Below the pieces are notes generated by a model that was not told the DNA's origin, made no database searches, and worked only from the letters and a program-made list of their open reading frames with translations. 64,000 bases of DNA from positions 91,573 through 155,572 of the forward strand of contig CADEFM010000012.1 of the NCBI GenBank assembly GCA_902826605.1. The letters run 5' to 3'. Of this stretch, positions 41,833 to 52,083 are shown piece by piece. The stretch's first letter is position 1, and the number at the start of each line of letters is the position of its first letter. Origin of the DNA: an uncultured Acidobacteriota bacterium (lineage in GTDB: Bacteria > Acidobacteriota > Terriglobia > Bryobacterales > Bryobacteraceae). The position numbers and the translations under genes were made by a program.

Positions 41833-42474
41833 CTACTCGGCTCCGCTGTGCATCTGCTCGAGAGCAAAACGGACCAGTTGACTCCGCGTACGCACGCCGG
41901 TCTTGGCAAAAAGTCCCTGCAGGCTGGCCTTTACCGCGCTTTCGGAAAGACGAAGTTTCGCGGCAATCTCCTTGTTCTGGCAGCCCTCCAATAGATAGCG
42001 GAGAATTGTTTGATCCCGCTCACCATACTGCGGGGCTGGTTTGCTCGAATGATTGGTGGATTCGAGTAGCTCTTGGAGGTAGGACTGTTTAATGAGAACT
42101 TTGCCGGCGGCGACCTCAATGATGCCGCGGTGGAGTTCCTCCGGCGGATGCTTCTTGTGGAATATCCCCGACACCCCCAGCCGGATTAGTTCCAACGCAT
42201 CCCGGTTGGGAAGCCCGGCAGTAACCACCAGCGTCCGCACGGTGACCCCGCGCTCTCCAAGGGTCCGCATCAAGTCCAACGCGGTTTTCCCGCCAAGGTC
42301 ATAGTCCAGAATCAGAATATCGACGGCCAGGTTTGGCAATTGAGCAAGAGTGGTTTCGACCGAGTCCGCGGAACCAGCCACCTCCAGCGTCTGATCATTG
42401 CTCAGCAGCCGCAAAAGCCCTTCCCGGAAGAGAGCGTGGTCATCCACCACAAAAACACGAATACGCCCATTCAT
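41833..42474 (-). CDS. NarL/FixJ-type response regulator
   Basis: A 213-residue regulator from the ATG at 42474. The receiver domain has VFVVDDHALFREGL and the phosphoacceptor Asp in ILILDYDLGG. The C-terminal LuxR-type helix-turn-helix is ERDQTILRYLLEGCQNKEIAAKLRLSES, a classic GerE motif. It overlaps the upstream kinase stop by ATGA, so the two are translated together. The longer frame upstream of 42474 lies within the kinase gene and is rejected. Confidence 0.94.
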   Translation of the reverse strand: MNGRIRVFVVDDHALFREGLLRLLSNDQTLEVAGSADSVETTLAQLPNLAVDILILDYDLGGKTALDLMRTLGERGVTVRTLVVTAGLPNRDALELIRLGVSGIFHKKHPPEELHRGIIEVAAGKVLIKQSYLQELLESTNHSSKPAPQYGERDQTILRYLLEGCQNKEIAAKLRLSESAVKASLQGLFAKTGVRTRSQLVRFALEQMHSGAE

Positions 42475-43907
42475 AATTGGACCTCGACGAGCGAGAGAGC
42501 TTCTGCCGGAGCTGTCCGGACCTGCTGAGAGGCCATAAGGATATCGAACCGGCATCCCGCGCCCGTTGGCACATGCTTCAAGTCGCCCCCATTGCTTCTC
42601 ATCATCGTTCTTGAAATATAGAGTCCGAGTCCGGATCCATCGGCGTCGGAGCGGAACGGCTGGAATAACCTGGAGGTGTCTGCAACGCCGGGCCCGGAGT
42701 CGATCAGGCTCACGATCACCTTGTCATCCGCATGGGAAACCCGCACCAGCAAGGAAGGAGCAGGCAAGGCCTGGGCCGCGCGAAGAGAATTTTGCGACAG
42801 ATTGAGAAGTACCTGCAACAGGGAATGGCCATCGGCGCGAACCAAGGGAACGTCGCCAATCTCACAACGGACGGAGCCGCCCGCATCGTTCCAATCCTGC
42901 TCGATCACGACGCGAAACTCCTCCAATACGGCGCGCAAGTCGCACCATCCGTTGCTCGAGTCCTTGCTGGTCTGCAGCTCAAAGGCGGCCATGCGCGCCA
43001 ATCCTTCCACCAGACTCGACAGGGCGCTGAAGTCGGCGTCCCCTTCGACTTCCAGTTTCTGCCTCAGATTGGAGGTAACCACGCGGATCGCCAGACACAT
43101 ATTACGAATCTCATGAGACACAGCGCTCGCCATCAAACGATTGTATTCGGCGAAATGGCGGAAGAACTCGAGTTCGCGGTCCCGCACTTCTTCCGACATG
43201 TCCACCAGGATCCCAGCCAGGCACCGCGCTTCGCCCGTGCCGTAGGTGGAAAACCAGCTTGCCACGGGAAACTTCACCCCGTCCAGCTTGCGGGCCCACC
43301 CGGCGGCGGACGCGCGCACCGCTTGCGGACCGGCCTGTTTCCGCAGAGCGCCCGCGAACACGGGGACGAAATCGGAAATTGGCTTTCCTATGAGTCCATC
43401 CGGTTGCGGTGCGCCGAGCATATCATGGGCGGACCGGTTCGCGGCAAGCACTTCGCCCCGGTGGTTCAAGGTGAGGATGGCAGCCGGGCTGGATTCCGCC
43501 AGCAGACGCAACTGGTCTTCGGCCTGATGACGCATCTCTTTCTCGATCCTGAGCCGCGTGTACGCTTCCACAGCGGCTCGCCGGTTCCGGTTCAGCTCCC
43601 CAATGAAGAGCCCGGCGCCGCCGAACGCCAGCATGGTCATCACGAAATTGAGCCAGAATTCGATGGCAGGGATACCCGCCGTGAACTGGCCCCCGATGAA
43701 CGCGCACCCCGCAGCCACCACAACGGTTTGCCAGCGGTTCAACACGGTGGCGGCGATGCCCACCGGCAGAACGTAGAACACGCCGAGTGAAAAGTCCAAG
43801 TCCGTATACCATTCCGCGGCGATAACAGCTATCAGCGCGGCCAACGCCAACTGCAGCACGCGCCTCCGGCCAAGCAAGAATCGGGAAATGGGTTTGGAGT
43901 CAGGCAC
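42471..43907 (-). CDS. Membrane sensor histidine kinase with PAS domain
   Basis: A 478-residue kinase. Residues ~14-105 form about four membrane helices, like a MASE-type input. A PAS domain follows (LAESSPAAILTLNHRGEVLAA). The phosphoacceptor His is in ASAVSHEIRNM, an atypical H-box. The ATPase has the N-box LNLSQNSLRAA, DSGPGV and GSGLGLYISR. It signals to the coupled NarL-type regulator. The stimulus is unknown; the transmembrane input has no periplasmic loop large enough for a ligand domain. Confidence 0.92.
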   Translation of the reverse strand: MPDSKPISRFLLGRRRVLQLALAALIAVIAAEWYTDLDFSLGVFYVLPVGIAATVLNRWQTVVVAAGCAFIGGQFTAGIPAIEFWLNFVMTMLAFGGAGLFIGELNRNRRAAVEAYTRLRIEKEMRHQAEDQLRLLAESSPAAILTLNHRGEVLAANRSAHDMLGAPQPDGLIGKPISDFVPVFAGALRKQAGPQAVRASAAGWARKLDGVKFPVASWFSTYGTGEARCLAGILVDMSEEVRDRELEFFRHFAEYNRLMASAVSHEIRNMCLAIRVVTSNLRQKLEVEGDADFSALSSLVEGLARMAAFELQTSKDSSNGWCDLRAVLEEFRVVIEQDWNDAGGSVRCEIGDVPLVRADGHSLLQVLLNLSQNSLRAAQALPAPSLLVRVSHADDKVIVSLIDSGPGVADTSRLFQPFRSDADGSGLGLYISRTMMRSNGGDLKHVPTGAGCRFDILMASQQVRTAPAEALSLVEVQL

Positions 43908-44148
43908 GTTGAATAACAGGGCTCCAGGATGGGCTTTTTACCATTGTCCCCGCTGGCAGGGCCCGAAAACAAGATGCAACTGCCTATCTCATGGTCATTC
44001 ATACGATTGTCCACGTGGCCAGTGACTATGACCGTCCACGTAGCCATCTGGGCGGTGTGGAGATGGCTATCCGTCGCACTGGGCGCGGAAAGATCACCGC
44101 CCGATAGCTAGAAATCGCACCGATTTCGGCCTACGTTGAGAAGTAGCC

Positions 44149-45057
44149 ATGATTGTTCGCGATCACTTACCTTTGCGCCGGACTTGGCCAACGATGTCGA
44201 AAAAGGTGGGCCTTTTCTTCGTACTGTATTCGGCCGTGACGTTCCTGCACAACGGGCTCGGTGTTACGTGGATTGCCCTGCCCGCTCTGCCCTTGGCAGT
44301 CATTGGCGGAGCGCTCGGCGTTTTTTTGGCGTTCCGCAACAACTCGGCGTATGACCGGTGGTGGGAGGCGCGCTCCCTGTGGGGCGGCCTGGTGAATACA
44401 GCTCGGACTGCTTCCCGGCAAGCTCTCACCCTGGTGGATGATTCCGCCGCCGCGAACCGCATCGCGATTTCAAAACAGGAATTCGTGGAACTACAAATCG
44501 CCTACGTGCACGCGCTGCGATGCCATTTGCGCCGGCAGAACCCTTTCCCGGAAATGCAACGCCACCTTCCTGCGGACTTTATCGAACACCTTCGGGAACA
44601 GCGCAACGTGCCCGTGGCCATTCTGATGGAGATGGCCAAGTTCCTCCGCAGGTACTTCGATGCGGGCCAGATGGACTCCTTCCGGTGGATGGCAATCGAC
44701 CGCACCCTAACGGATTTGTGCAACTTACAGGGCTCGTGCGAGCGGATCAAGAATACGCCCCTTCCGCGTCAGTACCATTATTTTCCGCGTTTGCTGGTGA
44801 CAGTTTATGCAATGCTGCTTCCCCTGGGTTTGGTGGAGGGGCTGGGCCTGTCTACGCCCGTGGTATCGAGCGTCGTGTATTTCATATTTGCCAGTCTGGA
44901 TACCATCGGCAGGGAGATCGAGAATCCATTCGAGAATACGGTTCACGATACGCCCATGAGCAGCCTGACGCGATCCATTGAGATCAACTTGCGCCAGAAT
45001 TTGGGCGATGATCGTCTTCCCGACGAACTGCGTCCAGTGGATGGCTTTGTTTACTAG
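44149..45057 (+). CDS. Bestrophin-like anion channel (UPF0187)
   Basis: A 302-residue membrane protein. LRRTWPTMSKKVGLFF opens helix 1, LGVFLAFRNNSAYDRWWEARSLWGGLVN is the conserved bestrophin core, and FASLDTIGREIENPFENTVHD is the C-terminal acidic signature. Family proteins form pentameric chloride or cation channels in the inner membrane. GAGAAG lies upstream of the ATG. It is followed 33 bp later by a universal stress protein, a plausible two-gene unit. Confidence 0.92.
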   Translation: MIVRDHLPLRRTWPTMSKKVGLFFVLYSAVTFLHNGLGVTWIALPALPLAVIGGALGVFLAFRNNSAYDRWWEARSLWGGLVNTARTASRQALTLVDDSAAANRIAISKQEFVELQIAYVHALRCHLRRQNPFPEMQRHLPADFIEHLREQRNVPVAILMEMAKFLRRYFDAGQMDSFRWMAIDRTLTDLCNLQGSCERIKNTPLPRQYHYFPRLLVTVYAMLLPLGLVEGLGLSTPVVSSVVYFIFASLDTIGREIENPFENTVHDTPMSSLTRSIEINLRQNLGDDRLPDELRPVDGFVY

Positions 45058-45090
45058 ACCGAACATTTCTGTGCCGAAAGGATTTCCAAT

Positions 45091-45978
45091 ATGACGTGGC
45101 CAAGACCCCTGAATGTCGTGTTCATGACAAACTTTTCCGACGCTTGCTTCCGGGCCACCCCCAGCGTCGCCCAATTGGCGGACGATGTCGCAATTCGGCT
45201 TACAATTCTGCACGTTTACGATCCCAGAACGCAGGAAAAGCACGAAGCTCAGGCCCATGTTCGCGGTTTTTTCCCCGAGGCCGACCACTACCAAGGCACC
45301 GAACGGTTGGCCATGCCCGGCAACCCGGTCGCCGCGGTGAGCAAGCTCAGCCACCGGCAATCGATCGACTTAGTAGTTTCGCCCGCATCCGATCCGCTGG
45401 GTCTGCCGCGCCTCGGCCACCGTTCCTTGCGCGGCCGTGTGCTTCACGAATGCGGAGTTCCTGTGTGGAGCCTGGGGCGTCGGGTAGACGTCAGCAAACT
45501 AAGCAGGCCGGTCCGTAACGTAGCGTGCTGGATGGAGTTTGGCTCTGCCGAAACCACTCACCTGGCCTTGGCCACCGAGTATGCGCGAACGGTGGGAGCG
45601 CGCTTGCACTTGCTCCACGCCTTGCCCGAGATCAACGAGGGCATGATCCTGCCGTATGCGGCCGAACAACCACTGCATCCGGACGGAGTTCGGGATGCTT
45701 TCCATCAGATGATGTGCAACACTCCCGTGAAGACGGAAATTCACGTACAGACGGGCGGTGGAAGCCGGGCTTGTGCCGCTCTGACAAAGGCCTGCGATGC
45801 GGATTTGCTGTTCACTCACATCCCGGAAGGGCCATTCACGAATTGGATCCGGTCCGAATTCAGCGCTGTCGACCGCTGTCCATGCCCCTCCATCAGCGTG
45901 GGTCCTAGCATGGAGCGCCATGCCTGGAAGCTGGTCAGGCGGTCGGTTGACTCCCGAACTCTTTCCTTAAGTGCTTAA
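45091..45978 (+). CDS. Tandem universal stress protein
   Basis: A 295-residue protein with two UspA-like domains. The first is VVFMTNFSDACFRATPSVAQ to GRVLHECGVPVWSLG; the second is NVACWMEFGSAETTHLALATEYA to SAVDRCPCPSISVGP. The GxxG(9x)G(S/T) ATP motif is not clear: PLGLPRLGHRSLRGRVL is a degenerate match and the second domain lacks it. It may therefore not bind ATP. AAAGGA lies upstream of the ATG. Confidence 0.85.
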   Translation: MTWPRPLNVVFMTNFSDACFRATPSVAQLADDVAIRLTILHVYDPRTQEKHEAQAHVRGFFPEADHYQGTERLAMPGNPVAAVSKLSHRQSIDLVVSPASDPLGLPRLGHRSLRGRVLHECGVPVWSLGRRVDVSKLSRPVRNVACWMEFGSAETTHLALATEYARTVGARLHLLHALPEINEGMILPYAAEQPLHPDGVRDAFHQMMCNTPVKTEIHVQTGGGSRACAALTKACDADLLFTHIPEGPFTNWIRSEFSAVDRCPCPSISVGPSMERHAWKLVRRSVDSRTLSLSA

Positions 45979-46044
45979 GGGCCGGAATGGTTCTTGTGAG
46001 CAAGACGCGTGACCTCTGATACAGGCGGCGCTAAACTAAGAGCT

Positions 46045-46602
46045 ATGACTTACTATGGCGCTAAAGAACTCGCGGCCTCCTTCCGGACGGTCCGTGGCAA
46101 CACTCTGAAGATTGCGGAAGAGATTCCCGAGGACCGCTACGGTTTCCGCGCCGCCGAGGGAGTCCGCACGGTTGGGGAACTGCTCACGCACATCCCGTTC
46201 GGGAGCAGATTTCACGAGCAAGTTCATTTCGTCGAGCGGCGCTTCAACTTTGACGGCTTCGACTTCATGGCGTTCATGGGCGGCCTGATGGCGGAACAAG
46301 CCAAGCCGCGCACCAAGGCGGAGATCCTCGCCCTGCTCACCGCTCAGGGGGAGGATTTCGCCAGACGAATGGAGTCGCTCCCCGAGGATTTCCTGGCGGA
46401 AGTGGTCACCATGCCGGCGGGCGCGCAGCCGGCCAGCCGGACGCGCTTTGAGATGTTGGCCAGCGTAAAAGAGCACGAAATGCATCACCGCGGCCAGCTT
46501 ATGCTGGTGCAGCGCATGCTGGGGCTGACACCGCACCTCACGCGTGAAATGCAAGCGCGCATGGCGGCGATGCAGGCCCAGGCGGCGTCCAACCAGAAGT
46601 AG
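46045..46602 (+). CDS. DinB-family protein
   Basis: A 185-residue four-helix bundle protein from the ATG at 46045. VRTVGELLTHIPFGSRFHEQ carries the first metal His, and VKEHEMHHRGQLMLVQRMLG the other two. Members are metal-dependent thiol transferases or stress proteins of unknown substrate. The first 12 residues of the open frame upstream are not included because they lack a ribosome-binding site. It converges on gyrA, 23 bp away. Confidence 0.9.
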   Translation: MTYYGAKELAASFRTVRGNTLKIAEEIPEDRYGFRAAEGVRTVGELLTHIPFGSRFHEQVHFVERRFNFDGFDFMAFMGGLMAEQAKPRTKAEILALLTAQGEDFARRMESLPEDFLAEVVTMPAGAQPASRTRFEMLASVKEHEMHHRGQLMLVQRMLGLTPHLTREMQARMAAMQAQAASNQK

Positions 46603-46625
46603 CGGCGCTACGTTCTTCCTTCTCA

Positions 46626-49211
46626 CTATTGCAGCGGGAGATCTTCCTGCCCGTTCGCTTCCGTATCCGGAATCAAGCTTGCGGCGGCGACTTGATCGCC
46701 CGCCTCCAGCGTCACCAGCTTCACGCCTTGCGTGGAGCGACCGGCCTGGCGGATTTCGCTGGAATCGATGCGGATAATCTGACCCTGCTTGGTGATGATC
46801 ATCAGCTCGGAATCTTCCTTCACCGAGAGAATGCCCACCACTTTGCCTACGCGCGGAGTGGTCTTCATGTTGATGACACCCTTGCGGCCGCGCGCGGTGA
46901 GGCGGTAGTCTTTGAGCGGAGTGCGCTTGCCGAATCCGTTCTCAGAGATGGACAAGATCAGACCTTCCTTATCCACCACCACAAAGCCCACCAGGTAGTC
47001 GCCTTCTTCCAGATCCATGCCGCGTACGCCGCGCGCCGGACGGCCCATGGCGCGCACATCCTCTTCATTGAAGCGGCATGCCATGCCCTCATGCGAACCC
47101 AGGAAGATGTAGTTGGTGCCGTCCGTCAGGCGCGCGGCAAGCAGTTCGTCGCCCTCATCCAAGCCGAGAGCAATGATGCCCCGCGACATAGGATTGTCGA
47201 ACTCCGTGAGCTCGCATTTCTTGATGACGCCCTGCTTGGTCACCATCACGATGAACTGGCCCGCGACGAATTCTTTCACGGGTAGAAACGCCGTGACCGT
47301 CTCGTCAGGCTGCAAGCTCAGGAGCCCAGAACTATGCTTGCCCTTGCCCGTGGTTCCTGCATCGGGAATGTTGTAAATCTTAAGCCAATAGACACGCCCC
47401 ATGTTCGTGAAAATCAGCAGATAGGCATGTGTGGAAGCGATAATCAGATGCTCCACCACGTCTTCGGCGCGTGTGCCCATGCCGATGCGGCCCTTGCCTC
47501 CGCGCGTCTGCCTCCGGTAGGTGTCTACCGCCGTGCGTTTCAAGTACCCGCCGCGCGATACCGTGACGGCGACGTCCTCCACCTGCACCAAATCTTCCAG
47601 CGTGATCTCGCCGGTGTCCTCCACGATTTCCGTGCGGCGCTCGTCGCCGAAGTCCTTTTGAACTTCCTTGAGCTCTTTCACGATCACCTGGCGCAGAGCT
47701 TTTTCCGAGCCGAGAATTTCCAGATATTCGGCGATTTGCTTTTGAATATCCGCCAGCTCATCGATGATCTTCTGCTGCTCCATGCCGGTAAGGCGCTGGA
47801 GTTGCAGTTCGATGATGGCTTGCGCCTGGCGCTCGGTGAAGCGCGGACCCAATTCTCCCGCGCCGATCAACTTGGCGTATTCCTTTGCTTCCGCCGGCGT
47901 GACGAACGCCATCAGCGCTTCGCGCGCTTCCCTGGGATTCTTGGCTGCGCGGATCAGAGCGATCACCTGATCCAGATTCGTAAGCGCCCGTTGAAACCCG
48001 AGCAGAATATGCTCGCGCTCCCGCGCCTTGCGCATCAGGTAGTCGGTGCGGCGGCGCACCACATCCACACGGTGCTCGATAAACCGCTTGATCGCGTCGA
48101 TCAGCGGCAGCTCGCGCGGCTGGCCGTTCACGATGGCCAGCAGGATCACGCCGAAGCTGACCTGCAGCTGCGTGTGCTTGTAAAGATTGTTCAGCACGAC
48201 CTCAGCCTGCTCGCCGCGTTTTAGCGGGAACACGATGCGCATGCCGTCGCGGTCGCTTTCATCGCGCGGCTCGCCCAGGCCTTCCAATTTCTTTTCATTG
48301 ATGAGCCCGGCGGTGTATTCAATCAGCCGGGCCTTGTTCACCTGGTAGGGCAACTCGGTGACGATGATGGCTTCCTGATCGCGGCCGAATTTCTCGGTGG
48401 CTGCCTTGGCGCGGATCTTGATGCTGCCGCGTCCGGTCTTGAAGTAGTCGGCAATTCCCTGGCGGCCTAAAATAATTCCGCCCGTCGGGAAATCCGGCCC
48501 ATGCACCACTTCCATGATCTTGGCCAGCGGCGTCGCCGGATCTTGGATCAGGAGAATACAGGCATCGATAATTTCGGAAATATTGTGTGGCGGAATTTTC
48601 GAGGCCATGCCCACCGCGATGCCTTCGCTGCCGTTGATCAGCAGATTGGGAACGCGCGTGGGCAGCACTTCCGGCTCGATTTCGGTGTCGTCGTAATTGG
48701 GGCGGAAATCGACGGTTTCCTTGTCGATGTCTTCGAGCAGCGACGCCGCGATGCGCGACAAACGCGCTTCGGTATACCGCATGGCCGCTGGCGGATCGCC
48801 GTCCACCGAGCCAAAATTTCCCTGCCCATCAACCAAGGGATAGCGCAACGAGAAGGGCTGAGCCATGCGCACCAATGCGTCGTAGATCGCCGAGTCGCCG
48901 TGCGGGTGGAGCTTGCCCATCACATCGCCGACGACGCGCGCGGCTTTCTTGGTGGGGCGGTTATAGTGCAGCCCCATCTCATGCATCATGTACAGCGTGC
49001 GCCGGTGCACGGGCTTCAGCCCGTCGCGGACATCGGGCAGCGCCCGGCCCACGATCACGCTCATGGCGTAATCGAGGTAAGACCGCCGCATCTCATCTTC
49101 GATGTTGATGGGGATCAGATTCTTGTTTCCGCCATCGCTGCCACCGAGCGGAATCTGCCCTCCGGGAGGGCCGCCCTGCGGCGGTACGGTCGGGTCCTGA
49201 GGATCTGCCAA
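46626..49211 (-). CDS. gyrA: DNA gyrase subunit A
   Basis: An 861-residue GyrA. The catalytic Tyr is Y146 in [11 protein letters not shown]. The quinolone-resistance region [12 protein letters not shown] keeps Ser107 and Asp111, matching wild-type E. coli S83 and D87. The GyrA box in the C-terminal wheel is QTRGGKG, a conservative variant. The start is a TTG at 49211 with AAGGAG upstream. The N-terminus has an unusual ~30-residue Pro/Gly-rich extension ([15 protein letters not shown]). gyrB is not in the window. Confidence 0.97.
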   Translation of the reverse strand: MADPQDPTVPPQGGPPGGQIPLGGSDGGNKNLIPINIEDEMRRSYLDYAMSVIVGRALPDVRDGLKPVHRRTLYMMHEMGLHYNRPTKKAARVVGDVMGKLHPHGDSAIYDALVRMAQPFSLRYPLVDGQGNFGSVDGDPPAAMRYTEARLSRIAASLLEDIDKETVDFRPNYDDTEIEPEVLPTRVPNLLINGSEGIAVGMASKIPPHNISEIIDACILLIQDPATPLAKIMEVVHGPDFPTGGIILGRQGIADYFKTGRGSIKIRAKAATEKFGRDQEAIIVTELPYQVNKARLIEYTAGLINEKKLEGLGEPRDESDRDGMRIVFPLKRGEQAEVVLNNLYKHTQLQVSFGVILLAIVNGQPRELPLIDAIKRFIEHRVDVVRRRTDYLMRKAREREHILLGFQRALTNLDQVIALIRAAKNPREAREALMAFVTPAEAKEYAKLIGAGELGPRFTERQAQAIIELQLQRLTGMEQQKIIDELADIQKQIAEYLEILGSEKALRQVIVKELKEVQKDFGDERRTEIVEDTGEITLEDLVQVEDVAVTVSRGGYLKRTAVDTYRRQTRGGKGRIGMGTRAEDVVEHLIIASTHAYLLIFTNMGRVYWLKIYNIPDAGTTGKGKHSSGLLSLQPDETVTAFLPVKEFVAGQFIVMVTKQGVIKKCELTEFDNPMSRGIIALGLDEGDELLAARLTDGTNYIFLGSHEGMACRFNEEDVRAMGRPARGVRGMDLEEGDYLVGFVVVDKEGLILSISENGFGKRTPLKDYRLTARGRKGVINMKTTPRVGKVVGILSVKEDSELMIITKQGQIIRIDSSEIRQAGRSTQGVKLVTLEAGDQVAAASLIPDTEANGQEDLPLQ

Positions 49212-49307
49212 ACGGGTGCTCCTTGCTGCTTACAGATGCGCGTGGAACGGCTCAGGGAATGGGCCGTTAAAGTCTTATTTTAGCATGGCGTAAAGCGCAC
49301 ACTTGAT

Positions 49308-49664
49308 ACACTCGACGCGTGGAGAGCTTGTGCGCTTGGCCCGCATTCTTCTGCTCGTGCTCCTCGTGGCGCTTCCAGGGCTTTCATCGAATCCCTAGAA
49401 GCTGATTCCCTTTCCCAACTCGTGGGCGGGAATATCGTGGCGGCGGCATCAACCGTTCGTGGCGATTCGATGGAGCCGACTATGATAAGCATGTGAGTCT
49501 GGACAACGGTATGATTTTTTGAGTTTCAAGAGTACTCGTGCACATACGCGTATCGGCCCGGCGCTGTAGTGCTAGCCGGAGGGTTTTATCACGCGGAGCA
49601 ACCAAACGAGCTACGCTTTACAAGCAGATCGTTGACGACGAAATATATGACGTTATCCGGATTC
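49308..49664 (+). pseudogene. Possible decayed S24/LexA-type peptidase fragment
   Basis: In the 458-bp gap between gyrA and the HEPN gene a plus-strand frame reads ESLEADSLSQLVGG and then VRGDSMEPTMISM before a stop at 49498. The GDSMEPT core is the catalytic Ser segment of S24 (LexA/CI) peptidases. Downstream pieces in other frames (for example VDDEIYDVIRIR, ending 49669) could be its remains. No lysine dyad or DNA-binding domain is seen. This may be chance, so confidence is low. Confidence 0.3.
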
Positions 49665-49669
49665 GGTGA

Positions 49670-50341
49670 ATGAGGTTCCTCGTGCCGCTAATCCATTTTC
49701 CTCACCCTCTTGTCTTGGAAACATTTAATCGGATCTTGAGTGCCAAAAGTCTCCTGGAATTGCTCGACAGCAACATACCCAAAGCTGAGTGGGAGGAGCG
49801 TGAGGCCCTCCGAACACTCGCGAAAGAAGAGAACTGGGACGAAAGCGACTACTTTATCGAGGGGCAAGTCCTCGACTCCAAGTATCCCGCGATAGCCCGC
49901 CTTGGAGCCTATTCGATCGTGATACTTCTCTACTCTATTGTCGAGACACAATTGTTGGCCTTAGCAGATGAGATTGGGAAAAAGAAAAAATCGGATTTCA
50001 GCGTCAACGACATCTCAGGCCGAGGGATCGAGAAGGCCCAGACTTATCTCAAGCGTGTAGCAACTCTCGATCTGACAACAGACCCTGGTTGGAGTTCTCT
50101 TCGCGAATTGCAAAGCATGAGGAACGTCATCGTTCATAGCATGGGAACCCCGAAACAAAATCCAAAGACGATTGACCATCTAGTTGGGAAGTACCAAGGC
50201 CTGCTGGACGCACCAGTGGACCAGTGGGGTAGACGCCAAGAGATCGTGATTCGAATGCCTCTTTGTCGAAAGTGGTGCGAGCAGATCGAGGAGTTCTTCA
50301 AGCGAACATTTAAGGCAGTGGGACTTTCGAAAAGCGTATGA
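49670..50341 (+). CDS. HEPN-like protein (possible RNase toxin/defence)
   Basis: A 223-residue helical protein with lower GC than its neighbours. The helix LYSIVETQLLALADEIG is followed by SLRELQSMRNVIVHSMG, where R151-N-x3-H156 is the Rx4H motif of HEPN ribonucleases. The N-terminal ~60 residues are charged and helical. Such single-gene HEPN proteins often act in abortive infection or as toxins. No partner nucleotidyltransferase is adjacent. A Uma2-type gene follows after 19 bp. The function is inference from one motif and the fold. Confidence 0.65.
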   Translation: MRFLVPLIHFPHPLVLETFNRILSAKSLLELLDSNIPKAEWEEREALRTLAKEENWDESDYFIEGQVLDSKYPAIARLGAYSIVILLYSIVETQLLALADEIGKKKKSDFSVNDISGRGIEKAQTYLKRVATLDLTTDPGWSSLRELQSMRNVIVHSMGTPKQNPKTIDHLVGKYQGLLDAPVDQWGRRQEIVIRMPLCRKWCEQIEEFFKRTFKAVGLSKSV

Positions 50342-50360
50342 CCATCCAAGGTACCCGCCG

Positions 50361-50849
50361 ATGACGGCCATCTCCGTCGAGCAATACCTGCACACGAGTT
50401 TTCCGGATCTCGACCGGGAATATCGCCACGGCGAGCTACAGGAGAGATCCTTGCCGGACTATCTGCACGGAAAGACGCAAGCAGTCCTGGTTGCGCTCTT
50501 CCTGGCGCTGCGCGCCAGATTTCCGTTGTTTCCTTGCGTGGAAACGCGGATGAGGCTTCGCCAGAACCTCCTGTTGATTCCGAATGTCGCGGTGTTCCAT
50601 CCCTTGGAGCCGCCGCTGCTGCCGGAAAGGCCGCCCTTAGTCGCCATTGAGGTGCTTTCCCCGGATGATCGCATGACCGAAGTCCGTGCGAAGCTCGATG
50701 AATACGGGGCCTGGGGCGTTGCGCACGTTTGGCTGGTGGATCCCCACGGGCGGCGGCTATATTCCTGCGATAGCGGTCTTGCCGAGGTGCCGTCGCTGCG
50801 CGTTCCGGAGTTGGATATCGAGCTCACGCCGAGTCAGATCTTCGAATAG
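50361..50849 (+). CDS. Uma2-family PD-(D/E)XK nuclease-like protein
   Basis: A 162-residue protein of the Uma2/DUF820 family. The nuclease core is IPNVAVFHP (first acidic region weakened), IEVLSPDDRMTEVRAKLDEYGAWGVAHVWLVDPHGRRLY. The usual LxPDV Asp is Asn in IPNVAVF, so a catalytic acid may be missing. These proteins are common and multicopy in Acidobacteria, Cyanobacteria and Chloroflexi, with unknown role. Confidence 0.85.
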   Translation: MTAISVEQYLHTSFPDLDREYRHGELQERSLPDYLHGKTQAVLVALFLALRARFPLFPCVETRMRLRQNLLLIPNVAVFHPLEPPLLPERPPLVAIEVLSPDDRMTEVRAKLDEYGAWGVAHVWLVDPHGRRLYSCDSGLAEVPSLRVPELDIELTPSQIFE

Positions 50850-51299
50850 CGGCTGCCTAGCGATCCTCCTACCATCGTACTCGCGGGGCGCCGCAGGATC
50901 CATACGGCTAACAACGCGCCAAATAGTGCCAGCTGATCCAGCGTTCTTGCACCCCGCGCGTACGATTGCTGGATCAGCGCCGAACGGTTTTTACGCATGC
51001 GAAAACGGTGATCTCTAACCGAATCGTCGCTCGAATAGGGACAGTACTTCCGTCCTAAAACCAACCGCCTTAGGCCCAAACAAATCTGTCGACCCACGTT
51101 TTAGAGACAAATGCAACATTTTAGCCGGAGCGCGGAGCCGTGAGACAAATTCCAAGTGCATCTCCGGCGCGATTCGGTCACCGCGATTTCTAACGCCGTC
51201 TATCCGCATGACAGTGGCGTTTGGTAGACAAGCTGCAATCACTCTTGCGAACCCACATTGGAGTGCGTCGGGTGAACGGTCAGGTGATGGGAGGATCTT
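50850..51299 (+). other. 450-bp intergenic region with one inverted repeat
   Basis: No supportable gene. A perfect 11-bp inverted repeat (50932-50942 and 50968-50978) with a 25-base loop is present, with a T5 run ~9 bases later. It may weakly terminate the Uma2 transcript. The rest shows nothing recognisable except a GGGAGG before the next start. Confidence 0.5.
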
Positions 51300-51974
51300 A
51301 TGAAAGTACCAGCGTTAGTACTAGCGGCGATCATGAGTATGGCGATGCCCATACTGCAAGCGGGTGTGGTGATAGACTTCGAATCTGTCGGAAGCGGAAA
51401 TCTTGGCCCTGTTCCGGGCACGCCGTTCAACCTTAGCACCCAAGGATTCACGTTTTCGTCCTCTGCGGCTTTTTCGATTGAAAACACGCCTTCCTCGACC
51501 GTGCCGAATCATTCCGGCAACGTATTGGTAGATTCGGGGGCGGGTTCCGACTCTATTCAAATGGCGAGTACCGATGGTTCGACGTTCAGTCTGGTGAATC
51601 TGGTCGCGGGTCCGGGGTTGAAGAATCGTCCGTTCGCGCCGAATCCTTTCAATGCCCAAGTGCTGAACTTGACCGGTACGATCTCCGGTGGCGGGATCGT
51701 CTCAACCTCCTTCAACCTAGCCGGAGGTTACACGACGTTCGATTTGCCCGCCGGCTGGGATAACTTGATCGCGATTCACTTTTATGGCAGCGGCGCGCCA
51801 TCGGGCGGCAATTCCATCGCCCTTGACGATATTTTTGTGAATCTCAACCAAACCAACTTGGCGAGGCTAAACGAAGTACCTGAACCCGGCTCCCTGCTGC
51901 TGCTCGCAACAGGTTTCTTCGCTTGCAGCGCTCTGCTGCGGGCAAAACGCAAGCGTCAGGAGGAGCCCAAATAG
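51300..51974 (+). CDS. PEP-CTERM sorted exoprotein
   Basis: A 224-residue secreted protein: signal peptide MKVPALVLAAIMSMAMPILQA, a beta-rich middle like extracellular jelly-roll domains (VVIDFESVGSGNLGPVPGTPF, NSIALDDIFVNLNQ), and a C-terminal sorting tail: VPEPGSLLLLATGFFACSA then a basic RAKRKRQ. Such tails are cut by exosortase in strains that make exopolysaccharide. GGGAGG precedes the ATG. No exosortase is in this window. Confidence 0.92.
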   Translation: MKVPALVLAAIMSMAMPILQAGVVIDFESVGSGNLGPVPGTPFNLSTQGFTFSSSAAFSIENTPSSTVPNHSGNVLVDSGAGSDSIQMASTDGSTFSLVNLVAGPGLKNRPFAPNPFNAQVLNLTGTISGGGIVSTSFNLAGGYTTFDLPAGWDNLIAIHFYGSGAPSGGNSIALDDIFVNLNQTNLARLNEVPEPGSLLLLATGFFACSALLRAKRKRQEEPK

Positions 51975-52006
51975 TTTCACTACTGCTCGGAACTTATTCT
52001 GCAATG

Positions 52007-52035
52007 GCGGCGGCTGCGATTCATGCAGCCGCCGC
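52007..52035. terminator. Bidirectional-type hairpin between converging genes
   Basis: A perfect 11-bp GC-rich stem (52007-52017 with 52025-52035) and a 7-base loop lie midway between the PEP-CTERM stop and the end of the minus-strand oxidase gene. The following T-run is weak in both directions. Confidence 0.6.
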
Positions 52036-52083
52036 ATCGCTTTATGGCGTCTAGCTCCACAAGGAATCTGGCGCGAGAACACC

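Noticed and set aside
49280..49492. 70-residue minus-strand frame upstream of gyrA
   Set aside because: It has no ribosome-binding site and lies antisense to the possible S24 fragment; composition is not protein-like.
50932..50978. Inverted repeat as an intrinsic terminator
   Set aside because: The loop is 25 bases and the T-run is not adjacent, so it is noted only as an inverted repeat.
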